Source of the DNA: Protopterus annectens
Lineage: Eukaryota > Chordata > Ceratodontiformes > Protopteridae
Length of the DNA stretch: 64,000 nucleotides
Direction of reading: 5' to 3'
Assembly: GCF_019279795.1 (NCBI RefSeq)
Contig: NC_056740.1
Span: 230,053,347-230,117,346, forward strand
The translations under genes were made by a program, and so were the position numbers. Below, one piece after another: positions 23,941 to 35,211 of the stretch. Numbering within the stretch: the first letter of the stretch is position 1; each line of letters begins with the position of its first letter. Under the pieces are notes generated by a model. The model did not search any database. It saw only the letters and a program-made list of their open reading frames with translations, and was not told the origin of the DNA.

Positions 23941-24309
23941 GGACGCACCTGCACAGGAAAGAAATGCAAACAGGTTACTACTGGTGTTTGAGAGATGTAT
24001 TGGAAGACTGCATATGTATGTATATCATATGCGTTACCTGGTAAGCTCACACAAATCTTCACTACTGGCCACAGGGACATTATTCTTTTGATAAGGTACA
24101 TAATTGGTGATGACGATGGAGCCTTTGCTCGACTAGTTTGGACCAGTATACAGGCTTTGCTGTATTCTGGGCTGTGTGTAGTTCCTGTGTTGGCCATTGG
24201 CTTACTTGGATAGAAGGAAGTTTCTGAGCTCACCAGTGGGAGTGGGGAGCCTTGAGCAGCCTATCTGTCCCTGGGGGAAGTGACCTCAGCACTTGAGCTG
24301 TAAATTATT
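23941..24309. other. Unassigned sequence between SGNH pseudogene and CR1
   Basis: No gene supported. On the minus strand CTTTCCTGTGCAG at about 23951-23963 looks like a splice acceptor just upstream of the SGNH frame, but no donor or upstream exon was found. Confidence 0.3.
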
Positions 24310-24637
24310 GGTTGCTTTGGACCATTTCTAGCTCTCCAAGTTCCCTGTATAAAAATCCGCCTCAGGGCTTTTGCGTTGGGCATAGCGCAGCAGCGGTTAT
24401 ACAGGTTTAAACAATTTCTGGCTCCGCCAAGTCTGCTCTTCAATTTTTCACTTAGAAAGCTCTACTCAGTCTATTTAGCTGTATATATTAGCACTAGTTT
24501 TCGGGACTTCTAGTCTTAGCAAGCACTCTTATAATAAAGTAAGCACTCTTATACTAAAGTAAGCACTACAGCCATCCACTACCCCCTGTGAATACCCACT
24601 TCCCTTAAAGGCACAGCACTCCTTATAATATTCTAGT
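24310..24637 (+). promoter_or_regulatory. Putative CR1 5' UTR / promoter region
   Basis: This precedes the first ATG of ORF1 (24638). It includes TATAAAAA at 24352 and a near-perfect short repeat of AAGCACTCTTATAATAAAGT at about 24519-24558, followed by a third partial unit. LINE 5' UTRs usually hold internal promoters; nothing here proves one. Confidence 0.35.
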
Positions 24638-25601
24638 ATGTCGAGTGGTAGACCACTAGCATCCTCTCTTGTTCAGCTGGTTAACCTAGGAATCTTAAGA
24701 CAATGTTACAATTGTCTCATGTACACAGACAACCCTCTCCTCCTTCCTACTAACACAAATACTTGAGAGATGCAACTATATAGCCAGACTGGAGGCTGAA
24801 CTCTCTCAACTCAGGACTGGCAAGACCAGACAGGAGGAGAAGGTACCCACACCCGAAGCAAAACCGGTCACACACAAAACCACCACCACTACAAACCAAA
24901 CACATAAGAACACAAAGACATACTCGGAGGCTCTTATAAAAAACTTACCAAAACAACAGAGGCCTCCAAAGCAGACACCCAGAAATACACCCCCACAAAA
25001 CGTAACCCCTACAACACATACCTCAAACAGGTGTGTCACACAATCACAGCCCCTAAGGCAAAACACTATGCCAGAGACATTAGTAATAGGTGACTCTATA
25101 GTCAGACACACCGACGTTCCACTTACCAGGCTGAATAAGGAGAGGGTAACGGTGAGCTGCCTATCGGGAGCTAGGATCCGCCACATTACACACGCACTCA
25201 GGTCACTCCAAAGCAAGTACAAGTATGATGCAGTCATTGTCCATGCTGGTGTGAATGACTTGAGACGTACCTCCCTGGACTACATGAAAAGAGACACTGA
25301 GGAGCTCTCCGATTATGTAGCCCAGTCTGGTATGAGCCTGACGCTGAGCAGCATCCTGCCTTCACCAAGAATGATGCCTCAGTACAAAGACAAAATGATC
25401 AGTTTTAACAATTGGCTTAATCACTGGTGTCATTCTAGGGGGATCCAATGTCTGTCAGCCTGGGATGACATGCTGGACAAGCCGCTGCCGCAAGGGATGG
25501 CTTGCACCTGTCACCACTGGGCTTCCGGATACTGGCCAGGGCTCTTGCCACCCCATAGTGCCTTTTTAGGCAATGCTCAAAAGACAAATCAACCTCCGTA
25601 A
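24638..25601 (+). pseudogene. CR1 ORF1 with zinc-finger-like N-terminus and SGNH esterase
   Basis: From ATG 24638 the frame reads MSSGRPLASSLVQLVNLG and RQCYNCLMY (CxxC), then a TGA near 24763. Another frame carries RCNYIARLEAELSQLRTGKT, a coiled-coil-like segment, and a Lys/Thr/Pro-rich linker. The esterase domain opens with LVIGDSIVRHTDVPL (G-D-S nucleophile) and has VIVHAGVNDLRR (GxND block). The C-terminal D-x-x-H block is not clear, and the frame drifts near 25520. CR1 ORF1 esterases are established in the family; their role in retrotransposition is thought to involve lipid or membrane interaction. The order ORF1 then ORF2 is normal. Confidence 0.85.
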
Positions 25602-25607
25602 AACAAA

Positions 25608-28417
25608 ATGGAAAAAATTAAGGGTAATGCTGCTCAACGCCAGAAGTCTAAATCTCAAGATGCAGGCACTCAAGCACTTCTCAGTATGGAGAACATCGAT
25701 GTCTGTGCAGTAACTGAAACCTGGTTCAAGGCTCCTGAGAGCACTCCAGCGCTACCAGGCTATACCTCATATCATGCTTTTCGGCCTCAAGTTCCAGGCC
25801 GAACCACAAGGAGGGGAGTGTCCATTTTCATAAAGGACACCTACACCTCTCGATTGGTGGCTACCCATGAAGCATCAGAAACCATACAAGTTTTACTCAC
25901 CATAGGCAAAACTGCCATACAACTGGTCGCATGTTATAGAACACCCTCCCAATCCCAGGAATCCCATCAAGCATTCCTGAAAACACTGGAGGATATGAAT
26001 GTCACACCAAACACCATCATATTGGGTGACTTCAACTACTCCAACATAGACTGGGCCCACTATTCTAGCCCTAACACCCTAGCCCAAAGATTCCTGGAAT
26101 TCATTAACTCAAATGCTATGGAGCAACTGGTCACTTCTCCTACGAGGAGAGATAATATACTTGACCTGATTATCACAAACATGGGGTCCAAATGCTCCAC
26201 ACCGGATATAAACCCCTCACTAGTAAGATCTGACCATAAACTGATCATGTTGGATGTACATATCCCACCCCACCCCCAGAACAAAAGACTACAGTGAAAA
26301 ATTTTTCAAAAGCTGACTTTACACTCCTTAAGTCAGAAATGATATCCTTTAAACCTACTGGGTTAATGGAAACCACATCCCAAAATGCTGAATCCTACAC
26401 AACAGCCTTCTACGGACATCTCCAAGAATGCATGGATCAAGCAATCCCAACTAAAACCAAGACCCTCTCCACCAAGGGAAAACGCCCGGTTTGGTGGACC
26501 CCGGCTATAAACAAACTGTACAACAAAAGAAGGAAGCTACTGCAGGACAAAGCCAAATCCCACAAGGGAAAGACTTCCCTGATCAGCACAAGTAAAAAAC
26601 TACGTTCTCTCATAAAAACATCTAAAGCCAACTTTGAGAGAAAGATTGTCAAGGATACCAAAGACAATCACAAGGCCTTCTTCAATTATGTCAGAACCTT
26701 GAGAGGAAATTCTCAGATATGCTCTGAGTTGGTACACAACGACAAAAAATTCACTGACCCTACCGACATTGCCAATATTCTGGCAGATAGGTTCAGTGCA
26801 AATTTCTCCTCCCTCACCCCTAAAGATGTAGTAATTATCCCTGCTGAATGTAACCTACCTGTCATCTCAGACATACAGGTGAAATCAGCACTCAACAAAG
26901 CAAAAAACACAGCATCTATGGGACCCGATGGTATCCCCGGTTGCGTGTTACGTGAACGTCAAGATGAATTCAACCTGCACCTAAAAACGCTATTCAGTCT
27001 TAGCCTCACTACAGGATATGTACCTGAACACTGGCACACAGCAACAGTGGTCCCACTCCACAAAGGGGGAAATTCTACTGACCCTGGTAACTACCGCCCC
27101 ATAAGTCTGACCAGCCTGGTCTGCAAGGCTATGGAAAGAATCATCATGGAACTCATAAATGGCGATATTGGAGATCTGCAGACCCTTGATCCCACCTAGT
27201 TCGGTTTTGTAAAAGGCAGATCCTGCCTCTTAAACCTGGTTGACTTCTTCGAGACAGTCACTAGTGCCATCGACGAGGGCAAGGCTGTCCACACTGCCTA
27301 CTTGGACTTGGCTAAAGCCTTTGACACGATACCACACTCTGGCATCATAGACAAGCTCAGCAGCCTAAATGTAAATCCATATGTCACAAGATGGGTAGCA
27401 AACTGGCTAAAAACAGAACCCATAAGGTCAAAATTGCTGGAGCCATGTCAGACTCAAAACCAGTCACTTAGTGGTGTCCCACAGGGCTCAGTCTTGGGCC
27501 CACTCTTATTCGGCATTTACTTCTCGGATGTGAAAGCAAATATGGGAGGATTATGGCTGACAAAGTTTGCAGATGACTGCAAACTGGGTGCCATAGTTGA
27601 TTCACCTGCTGACACACACATCCTACAGAAAGGTCTCACTAAAACGGACAACTGGTGCCGGAATCATGGCCTCAAACTTAATGCCAAAAAATGTATAGTC
27701 ATCCCTTTGGGAAAACAAAGTCCCCACAAATTATCACATAGACAATAACCCACTGAGTATGGAAGAAGTAATCAGAGACCTGGGGACTCAAGTCGATAGT
27801 GACCTCTCCTTTGACAACCATGTTGCCAAAGTGGTCAGAAAGACATTCTACCTTGCCCATCTCATCATGAAGGGATTCTCATCCAGATCAAAGGAGGTCA
27901 TTGTACCTCTATATTCCTCCCTTGTCAGGCCCATGATTGAATATAATGCTCCATTTGGGATGTATCTCACTCGGCGCATGCAACAACTGGAAAGACCCCA
28001 GAAGTACCTCACCAAGAGGATCATGGGTCTCAAACATGTGCCTTATCCAGCTAGATTAAAGAAACTCCAGCTCTATTCAGTAGCATACCGCCTGCTCAGA
28101 GGTGATTTGTGCCTAACATATAGGGCCATGTCCAACCAAGAACTGATGGACATGCTCCATCTCAAAAAATCCAGATCCACCAGAACCACGCGAAAGCTAA
28201 AGATTTCAACCTCTGCACAAATATGAATAAAACATGCTGGAGGGATAGATTCATAACACAGAGGTTACCCAGACTCTGGAACAAAATCCCAGTTAATGTG
28301 AGACAGAGCCCTTCATTGGCACTGTTCAAGAAAAATCTCGATGCATGGATGGGAGATCGTAAGTTTACCCCGGGAGTCACCTCAGTGTCACTACTAGACA
28401 GAGGTATAGTTTACTAA
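25608..28417 (+). pseudogene. CR1 ORF2 (endonuclease plus RT), nearly complete
   Basis: Starts six bases after the ORF1 stop. The endonuclease (25608-26297) has VTETWFKAPES, GDFNYSNIDW, ILDLIITNMG and SDHKLIMLDV. The frame breaks at a C-rich run at the junction. RT (from 26294) has WWTPAINKLYNKRRK, SMGPDGIPGCVL and NYRPISLTSLVCKAMERIIM. A TAG at 27197 replaces the glutamine codon present in the minus copy. It then has AYLDLAKAFDTIPHSG, GVPQGSVLGPLLFGIYF and KFADDCKLG. Frameshifts follow near 27420, 27745 and 28195, and the protein ends near 28417. All catalytic blocks are visible, so the breaks are few and probably recent. Confidence 0.92.
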
Positions 28418-28560
28418 ATAATGGGGTCCCACATGTGTCACTACTAGAGAGGCGCAACTGTATAATACGGGGTGGCGTAAGCCACATCATTGTTGGCTAG
28501 GCTTGTAAGTGCCCCAGGGCAGATAGCCTAGTACACTACTATGAAACTATGAAACTATAA

Positions 28561-29085
28561 TGCAAATGATGCACAATGAGTGATGATGCAGAGGTACATA
28601 CCTACCAGCACTGAAAACACCAAATTGCACACAATGACTGATAAGGGGGCACAGAAAGGGCACATGTAAAAAGGAAAAGCAGTGTAAGGACCGCCACTCC
28701 ACTAATATGCCAAGGACCGGCATGGGGCTTCAGCTGGTGAGTGAAGTGTGTCATAGCTGTGCAGGCTATCCACTCAAGACTGCTGGTAGCAGCAATGACT
28801 CCCAATTGCATGCAATGCCAGCACTCTGCCTTACCTCTGCCTTTTCCATTTACATGTGTCCTTTCAGCAATGACCATAAGGAGTCAAAGGAGGGAGAATG
28901 AAAAAAAACCCCAGCTGCACATATGTCCTCCATGGACATTGTAGAATGAAATGCTCAAGGTCACCTTGGCTGTAGTTGAATGGGCTTGCAATGGTTTACA
29001 TTATTTACTGCATACATACATATACACATGCGTATGTGTATGCATGCATATATGTGTAGGTATATACACACAGTCCTACACGTAT
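28561..29085. other. Unassigned sequence
   Basis: No supported gene between the CR1 end and the MITE. Towards 29010-29080 it becomes alternating purine-pyrimidine (TATGTG/CATACA) and grades into the repeat cluster. Confidence 0.3.
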
Positions 29086-29416
29086 GGGTCCTCTTCAGAT
29101 GGTCGAATTTTTAAAAGCTCAAATTTCATACGGCCGAGACTATATGATCGAACTTTTAAAAGTTTGAACGGTCTGAATGGGGATCTCCATAGAGCACAGA
29201 ACAGGAAGATTTCCCTTTACTGCAATGTAGTGCAATCTCAGAGTCGCTACATTTAAATAGTGCAGAAGTGGGGGATATGGGGGGGGTCTTGACCCCACTG
29301 CTAGCACTGTTTATTTTTATTTTTCTGACATTTTTGAACATTTAAATGTTCAGTCATATGGTCTCAGCCATATGAAAGTCGAACATTTGGATGTTCGATT
29401 ATGTGAAGTAGATCTC
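29086..29416. mobile_element. MITE with ~85-bp inverted arms
   Basis: The left arm (GGTCGAATTTTTAAAAGC, ACGGCCGAGACTATATGA, CTTTTAAAAGTTTGAAC) is matched, inverted, by the right arm (AACATTTAAATGTTC, CATATGGTCTCAGCCATATG, GATGTTCGATTATGTGAAG). A G-rich centre includes GGGGGGGTCTTGACCCC. It has no coding capacity and directly abuts a long (TA)n run. Confidence 0.7.
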
Positions 29417-29430
29417 CACACACACATACA

Positions 29431-29681
<251 letters not shown>

Positions 29682-29684
29682 CTT

Positions 29685-30175
29685 TGGAATCCTGAAATAC
29701 TGAAATGTCAAATTTCAGTATCTTGGGACCAAAGTGACGAATCTGCAGATGAGTGAAACTGCAGAATATCGAACCCGCATTACTGATGGCATGTTAGGTA
29801 AGTGTGGTTTTAAGGGTTTTGAGGAGGGTTTTATGTGTTTGTGAGTGTGTTGGGGAGTGTTAGGTGTGGGTTAGGATGCATGAGTGTGAGTGTTGAGATC
29901 TTTGTGATGTGTGTTTGTGTGAGGGGGAGTGTGAAATGTATGTTGGTGGGCTTTGTGTGCGCTAGTGTTTAGTGCAACCTCAGAATTAGTATATATAAGT
30001 AGAGGGGATGAGGTGTGTGTGTGTGTGTTGTGCAGAGGTAGGTGTAGTTGTGATTGTGTGTGTGCGTTAACGGTCGCGGTTTTGTGTTTCGCGGATTTGG
30101 TTTTCGTTTTTTGGTGTTTCAGCTTTATAGTCTCAATACTGAAATGCAATATTTCAGTTTTTCGAGATTATAAAG

Positions 30176-30178
<3 letters not shown>
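29685..30178. mobile_element. Putative MITE with subterminal hairpins in (TA)n
   Basis: The left end has ACTGAAATGTCAAATTTCAG and the right end ACTGAAATGCAATATTTCAG; each is a perfect 8-bp-arm hairpin. The interior is GT-rich without coding potential. (TA)n lies on both sides, so insertion into an existing TA repeat is plausible. The exact ends and superfamily are unresolved. Confidence 0.5.

Positions 30179-30254
<76 letters not shown>
30179..30254. repeat. (TA)n microsatellite
   Basis: About 38 TA units immediately right of the hairpin-ended element, probably the other half of the repeat at 29431-29677. Confidence 0.95.
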
Positions 30255-30256
<2 letters not shown>

Positions 30257-30329
30257 CACACACACGTATATATACAGGGAAAAAAAATCCAGCTTGAAAT
30301 TCAACTTGCTAAGTACAACACAGAACACA

Positions 30330-30720
30330 TACATATGGGAGATCAACGAAATCAACTTAGTTTGAGTTGTGACAGAGTGAGCAGATACTTTATGTATGCA
30401 CAAGTACTTCACTGACTCCGACATTAAACATTCAAACCAATTGCCCTTTCAGCAGTCTGTCTAATTATGGACAAACACCAAAATGAAACTTCTCCCCAGT
30501 GACCCCTTTCAGCAGTCTGTCCTACTGTGCACAAGCACTAGACTGTATCATTTACATTGATAAAGCCTTCAGCAACCCTTCCGTGTATGCACAAGAACCA
30601 TATCTCTCAAGTGTACCTCATTATGAGGAACGTACCTCATTTGGAGTCTTAAAAAGTTCATGTTCCCCAAAGTTCCACATTGAAAGGGTCTCACACACAT
30701 TCAGTGTTAGGAATTTTTTT
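30330..30720 (+). repeat. ~60-bp minisatellite, block 1
   Basis: Divergent units with TGACCCCTTTCAGCAGTCTG, a CCTA segment, TATGCACAAGCACC and ATGAAAC. The GTGCACAAG-type landmark falls at about 30394, 30467, 30525 and 30584. The same unit forms blocks at 32.4 and 33.5 kb. Confidence 0.75.
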
Positions 30721-30754
30721 TAAGTGAAATCCATGGTAAATAGAAATTAATCAT

Positions 30755-30868
30755 TTTTTAAAATTTTTTTATTTATTTATTTATTTAACATTTCTTGACC
30801 GGGAATGTCCGACTAGGTTCCACAGAGCCTGTTTTCAGCAGAGGCCCGGGGAGAAATGCTTCAATAAA
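30755..30868 (-). mobile_element. L2-like LINE 3' tail fragment
   Basis: Minus-strand copy of the L2-like tail: AGCATTTCTCCCCGGGCCTC near the left arm, AGTCGGACATTCCCGGTCAA, and AAATAAATAAATAA at the end. Only the terminal ~110 bases are present. Confidence 0.8.
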
Positions 30869-31096
30869 CATACTAATTCATTAAAGGATCTTAAAATCAG
30901 CACATTTTAACCATCCTATGACCTTCCTAGTTGAAGTTGTTGGTAAGCCATTAGTATGTGTTCCACATTTTGCCCATTTGTTCCACATTATGAAGGCGAG
31001 TATTCCTCATTTTGGAGATGGAAGGTTGAGAGCTATGACAAGAACCAGAATGACACATTCCCTCAATGACCATTTCAGTAGTATATCCAAGTATTC

Positions 31097-31235
31097 AGTA
31101 CATACCTCTCAACCTCTTAGAGCAAGAAATGTGGACAAAGCCTTAAATAACAGTGGGACAGAGGACCAAAAATGGAGACAATTTTACATATTGCTCTTAC
31201 AAAGTTAGAATAACAGGTTTAGCTAATAAATGTCG
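31097..31235 (+). repeat. Dispersed repeat X, copy 1 (partial)
   Basis: Begins ATACCTCTCAACCTCTTAGA, then GCAAGAAATGTGGACAAAGC, and continues with GTGGGACAGAGGACCAAAAA and TATTGCTCTTACAAAGTTAG. Matching copies lie at 55.24, 55.63 and 63.67 kb. No coding capacity. Family not recognised. Confidence 0.7.
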
Positions 31236-31735
31236 TTTTTGGAGAGGTGAGTAGACTGCAGCAAGGTTGACCCCATTTGTGGAAGATCATATTTGCCGCT
31301 GATTGCTTGAGAGACCACTCATGAGGCATCAGGATAGTTCTGCTGAGCTTGTTTGTAAGAAAGTTGGATTTCCCTGGTATGTGCATCACAAAAAAACGCA
31401 GCTGGAGGAGGTCATCCACAGCTCAACTCTCATTGTTTGTTGATAATGGGGGTTGGTTCCCCCTTGTTTGTTGATGTACCAAACCACTGATATATTTTCT
31501 ATTCCGATAGCAATTATCCCTAGAGGAAGGAGTTTTGAAAGGCCTGCAACTCTAAAATGACCGTTTTCTTCTCCAAGACATTTATATGCAGGTTGGTCTC
31601 GTCTGGAAACCATATAACCACAATGAGGACTTTACTGTGTAGCAAACAAATTGTAAAAATGATAGAAACTGATGGGGGTGGCTTGAAATGACACCATGTA
31701 GACAAAAACCTAAATCTGGCTTGTGCATTCGTCAA
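31236..31735 (-). pseudogene. DIRS-type RNase H fragment
   Basis: The minus-strand frame at about 31400-31613 reads ISVVWYINKQGGTNPHYQQT, a hallmark of the RNase H region of DIRS/Ngaro elements. Another frame continues VMHIPGKSNFLTNKLSRTIL (31219-31419), equivalent to HIPG..N..AD.LSR. An upstream frame (31520-31735) may hold the preceding part. Compare the plus-strand DIRS at 58.3 kb (VIWYINKQGT). Frameshifts separate the parts. Confidence 0.75.
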
Positions 31736-31739
31736 AATG

Positions 31740-32414
31740 ATGATGACCTCTTCTCAACAGTGACAGCTGCTGAGAATTTTACCTGTAAAGTGATGACGAC
31801 TCGGTGCTATAGTGGAACTGCAGTTACTGTTAATGTAATAATGAGCTGCATTTCATCACTTGAAAGGAATGCATGCTCAGACACAGGTGATAATTGCTGC
31901 ACATAACCTGTTGAGTAGGCATTCATTATATTTCAGTAGACTCAGTATAACACTTGTATATTACTGAGCCCTTCCTCCTCCTCCCACCTAACTTCCACAC
32001 ATGACTGACAAAGTCAGGAAAAATGCCCAAAATATATGGTAGCTGCATGCTGGTAGTCAGCAAGTAATGACCTTTACCTCACTCAGGCAACTACTGAGTA
32101 TAAGCAGAAATACAGTAACACAAGTGGAAATGTCAGTTATCTGGTTTATCCATGTAATAATTAGTCCAAAAGTAGCAATTCCAGTTAAGTCACCTAACCA
32201 TCCCTCTGATTACAATAAGACAGCACTGTTTTTTATCCATCATTCCATCATTTCTTCAAACATAGTTATCACTTTTCCTCAATACAGTATGTGTATATTG
32301 TTAACAAATGAATGATTTTTAAAAGCTGGATACATAAACAAAAAATTATAACCATCACTGAACCCTGAGCTAAAGATAACCTATGCGTGTTACACTGTAT
32401 CTGTACTACAATAT
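31740..32414. other. Unassigned sequence
   Basis: No supported gene or named repeat between the DIRS fragment and minisatellite block 2. Confidence 0.3.
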
Positions 32415-32770
32415 TCAGCTGTCTGACCATGTATGCACAAGCACTTCCCTGGTACACAAATTAATTATTTCTCCTACCAACATCTTCATTAGTACATGTT
32501 ATACACATGCCACAAAATGAAGCATTCACTCAAATGACCCCTTCAGGTAAATGCTGAGATATGCACAATCGCCAAAATTAAACATTTCGTCAAACGACCC
32601 ATCAGTAGCACTACCTAGTATGTGCAACCACCAAATGAAGCACTCACCCTAGCAACCCCTTCAATAAAGTAATGTATGCGCAAGCACCAGAATGAAATAT
32701 TTCCCAAATTACCATCCAGTCACATTTCCTGCCATGTACATGCACCATAATGAAACATACAGCCACCGTT
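32415..32770 (+). repeat. ~60-bp minisatellite, block 2
   Basis: About five divergent units with TATGCACAAGCAC-like, AATGAAGCATTCACTC-like and ATGACCCCTTCAG-like segments, the same unit as at 30.3 and 33.5 kb. Confidence 0.65.
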
Positions 32771-33499
32771 TTGAATAGCACAAAAGCTGGCCAGTCTGCC
32801 CCTTGGGTCATATGTCTCGCTACCACTCGCCTATAAAAATGAAAAACAAAATCTCCCTTCTAAATGAAATACAGCCAAAATATGCAGATTCATTACCGTG
32901 TCTCCCAAGAGAGCACAAAGGCTTCCATGCCACAAAGGAATACCTTAGTAGTATGTAACCTTCTGTTACTTGTGTTTGAAAAATCACCAATTTTCACTTC
33001 CATCCCTAAATAGGCAAGCATTTACCAGCCATCAGCATTACTGTTATCTTGGAATCCACAAGCCACCCATCTTTTACTCTGCAGCCAAGTAATAATGCTG
33101 TTGGTAGGTGTTTGCTCAATCAAACCAGAATCATTGAGCAGTCTCTGCTGCAAGAGACCATCTGGCTTTTATTAGATTAACCATCCATTACCCACAGTTA
33201 ACAGAAATATATGTGCAGGCCCATGCACAACATTTGGAGAAGACATAATGGAGGTAATCGCACTAATACTGACACTTCTACACTAATGAGACTCATCTGC
33301 TTTGAGTACCTGCTTTTGTTTGGTCCAGTAAGATCAGTGTACCCAGCTAAACAACCAGTATGGCTACAATGTACTCATGCTATTTTTTTAGCCACATACC
33401 AATGTACAGGAATAAAAAATCAGGGGGTTTGGAGGGTAGGTAGTTGAGGAAGAATTAAAAAAATGAACAACACAGATGGAACATTATGGTTAGTATATA
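32771..33499. other. Unassigned sequence between minisatellite blocks
   Basis: No supported gene. It separates blocks 2 and 3 of the ~60-bp minisatellite and may be a decayed insertion. Confidence 0.3.
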
Positions 33500-33780
33500 A
33501 CTTCTCTATCTGATGTCTGAGTATGCACAAGTACCACAATGAAACATCTCCCCAGTGACCCCTTCACAATCTGTCCTACTATGCACAAGCACCCGAATAC
33601 AACATTTCCATCGACAACCCCTTCAGCAGCTCTTCCAAGTTTGCACAAGAACCAAAATGAAACATTCCCCTCAATGACCTCTTTGTTAGTATATCCGGGT
33701 ATGCACAAGCTCTAAAATGAAACATTTGCCATGTGCAGTAGTATATCCACAATGACCCCCAACCCAATATGAAGCAATCT
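33500..33780 (+). repeat. ~60-bp minisatellite, block 3
   Basis: The clearest block. TGCACAAG landmarks fall near 33524, 33582, 33642 and 33702 (steps 58, 60, 60), each followed by ACC(A/G)AAATGAAACATT-type and GACCCCTTC-type sequence. Confidence 0.85.
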
Positions 33781-33814
33781 CTCAAGGGGCCTATACACCT
33801 CAGGCAACCAAAGA

Positions 33815-34060
33815 GAGAACCCTGGACTTTAATTTCATACTAGAAAAGCTTGCTCAGACCCCCGTTTAACCACAGCCTTTAGACCCTATTGAACTACTGG
33901 CCTGGAAAATAAAACTGCTTTTGGCACTCGCCTCAGCCAGAAGTGTTTCTAAACGTCAAGCCCTTATGTGCAGTGAATTTCTACTAGTCTTCCACAAGGG
34001 TTGCTCTCAGCAAATCAGGGAAAATGTGAATAGAATCATGGACAAATCCCACAAATAATA
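33815..34060 (+). pseudogene. DIRS-type tyrosine recombinase fragment
   Basis: The frame reads DFNFILEKLAQTP, a stop, then PIELLAWKIKLLLALASARS and VSKRQALMCSEFLLVFHKGC to a stop near 34060. The S-A-R box holds the first catalytic arginine of the recombinase. The copy at 59.2 kb has the parallel NFVLEKLTQASFEP and LSSARWVAELQ. DIRS elements use this enzyme to integrate circular cDNA. This copy is a short remnant. Confidence 0.7.
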
Positions 34061-35176
34061 AAGGACACAGCCTCAGCAGAAATTTGCAGACAAGACATCA
34101 CTAGCCAAACACATAGTAAAGAGTTATCAGGGTGCAGACTGTAAATCATTTGCTACCATTACTGCAAATACAGCACAAGGAATCCAATATATGAACAGCG
34201 AAACATGTTCCTGCAACAGCTGGAAAGAAACAGTAACTTTCACTGGTTTTCAGTAGAAACCAAGAAAAAAAAGGAAGTACATTCATGAATGAACAGCTAT
34301 TTTTTTTACTTCATACACATGCACAGTATTATCAGTCCTCAGTTATGCTTTAGCTCATCAGCTTTTCTGCACAATCATTTATCATTTCAGCAACTTTTTA
34401 ACTGCTGTTGATATCCCCCATATTTTTTCTCATTGCGTTTCACTGTAAATACTTTGGCTTCCTATCTCTTATTTACAGATTCTGATGTGTTTTCATAAGT
34501 GTGCATGAACATGTGGTCTATTTTTTACACTTTTCCATACCATAGTCACATAGTTGCACTCGGAGCAGTAAGATTCTGTAACTGCACAGAAACAGAAAAC
34601 AGCATGTGACTGACGCAAACTAAAAAAAAAATTGAATCAGGGCAATTATTTCTAACTACTATACCCTGCACCATATAACTAAACCAGAGCAGATGTTAAC
34701 TGAAAAATATTGAAGGCATTATGAGGCACGGTTCTCCCTGCTGGTATCAACTGACATGCACTTTTCTGCCACCACCTCAAGTGCTAGTAGCATGGTCCGA
34801 AATACCTCACAAGAAATCTGCACAAAAGACTACAAATCTCAGCAAGTACACGTTTCAAGTATTAAATTGTGAAAGAACTTTTTTGTTTTCCAATAAATTA
34901 ATACGAGCGAGGAAAGCTTCAGGGGTAATATTTCTTTAACTTGCATTCTGCTACTCAGATACACACTTAGAAACATGATGGAATAGAAGAGATTGCATTT
35001 TTAAGAGGGATGTGAACTGTAATGGCATCATCTGTCATTATTTGGCCAGTAAAATGAAAGTTTAAGAGAAATGGAGCTCGAATACTTGTGATTAAAGATT
35101 GAGCTCTGTTATCCTAAAGTAATGCTGTGACATTTGGCACTTGAGGACTTGAGAACTTCTGCAAGCGGTATCAATC

Positions 35177-35180
<4 letters not shown>
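34061..35180. other. Unassigned sequence
   Basis: No supported gene. The first 200 bases may continue the recombinase remnant in degraded form. Confidence 0.3.

Positions 35181-35210
<30 letters not shown>
35181..35210. repeat. (CA)n microsatellite
   Basis: About 15 CA units. Confidence 0.95.

Positions 35211-35211
<1 letters not shown>

Larger units (their letters stand above)
24310..28560 (+). mobile_element. Near full-length CR1 LINE
   Basis: Contains a 5' UTR, ORF1 with an esterase domain, ORF2 with endonuclease and RT, and the 3' tail. The tail has GGCTAGGCTTGTAAGTGCCC and then AGCCTAGTAC, and ends in repeated ATGAAACT units, the short tandem terminus typical of CR1. The 5' boundary is approximate, and a TATAAAAA string lies at 24352. 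It is the most complete LINE in the window and the reference for the other CR1 pieces. Stops and frameshifts in both ORFs indicate it is inactive. Confidence 0.9.

Noticed and set aside
24352-24360. TATA box driving a host gene
   Set aside because: It lies at the CR1 5' end with no host gene downstream; at best an element promoter.
24806-25237. 143-codon minus-strand open frame with hydrophobic stretches
   Set aside because: Antisense to CR1 ORF1; the hydrophobic look comes from the complementary Lys/Thr/Pro-rich coding sequence.
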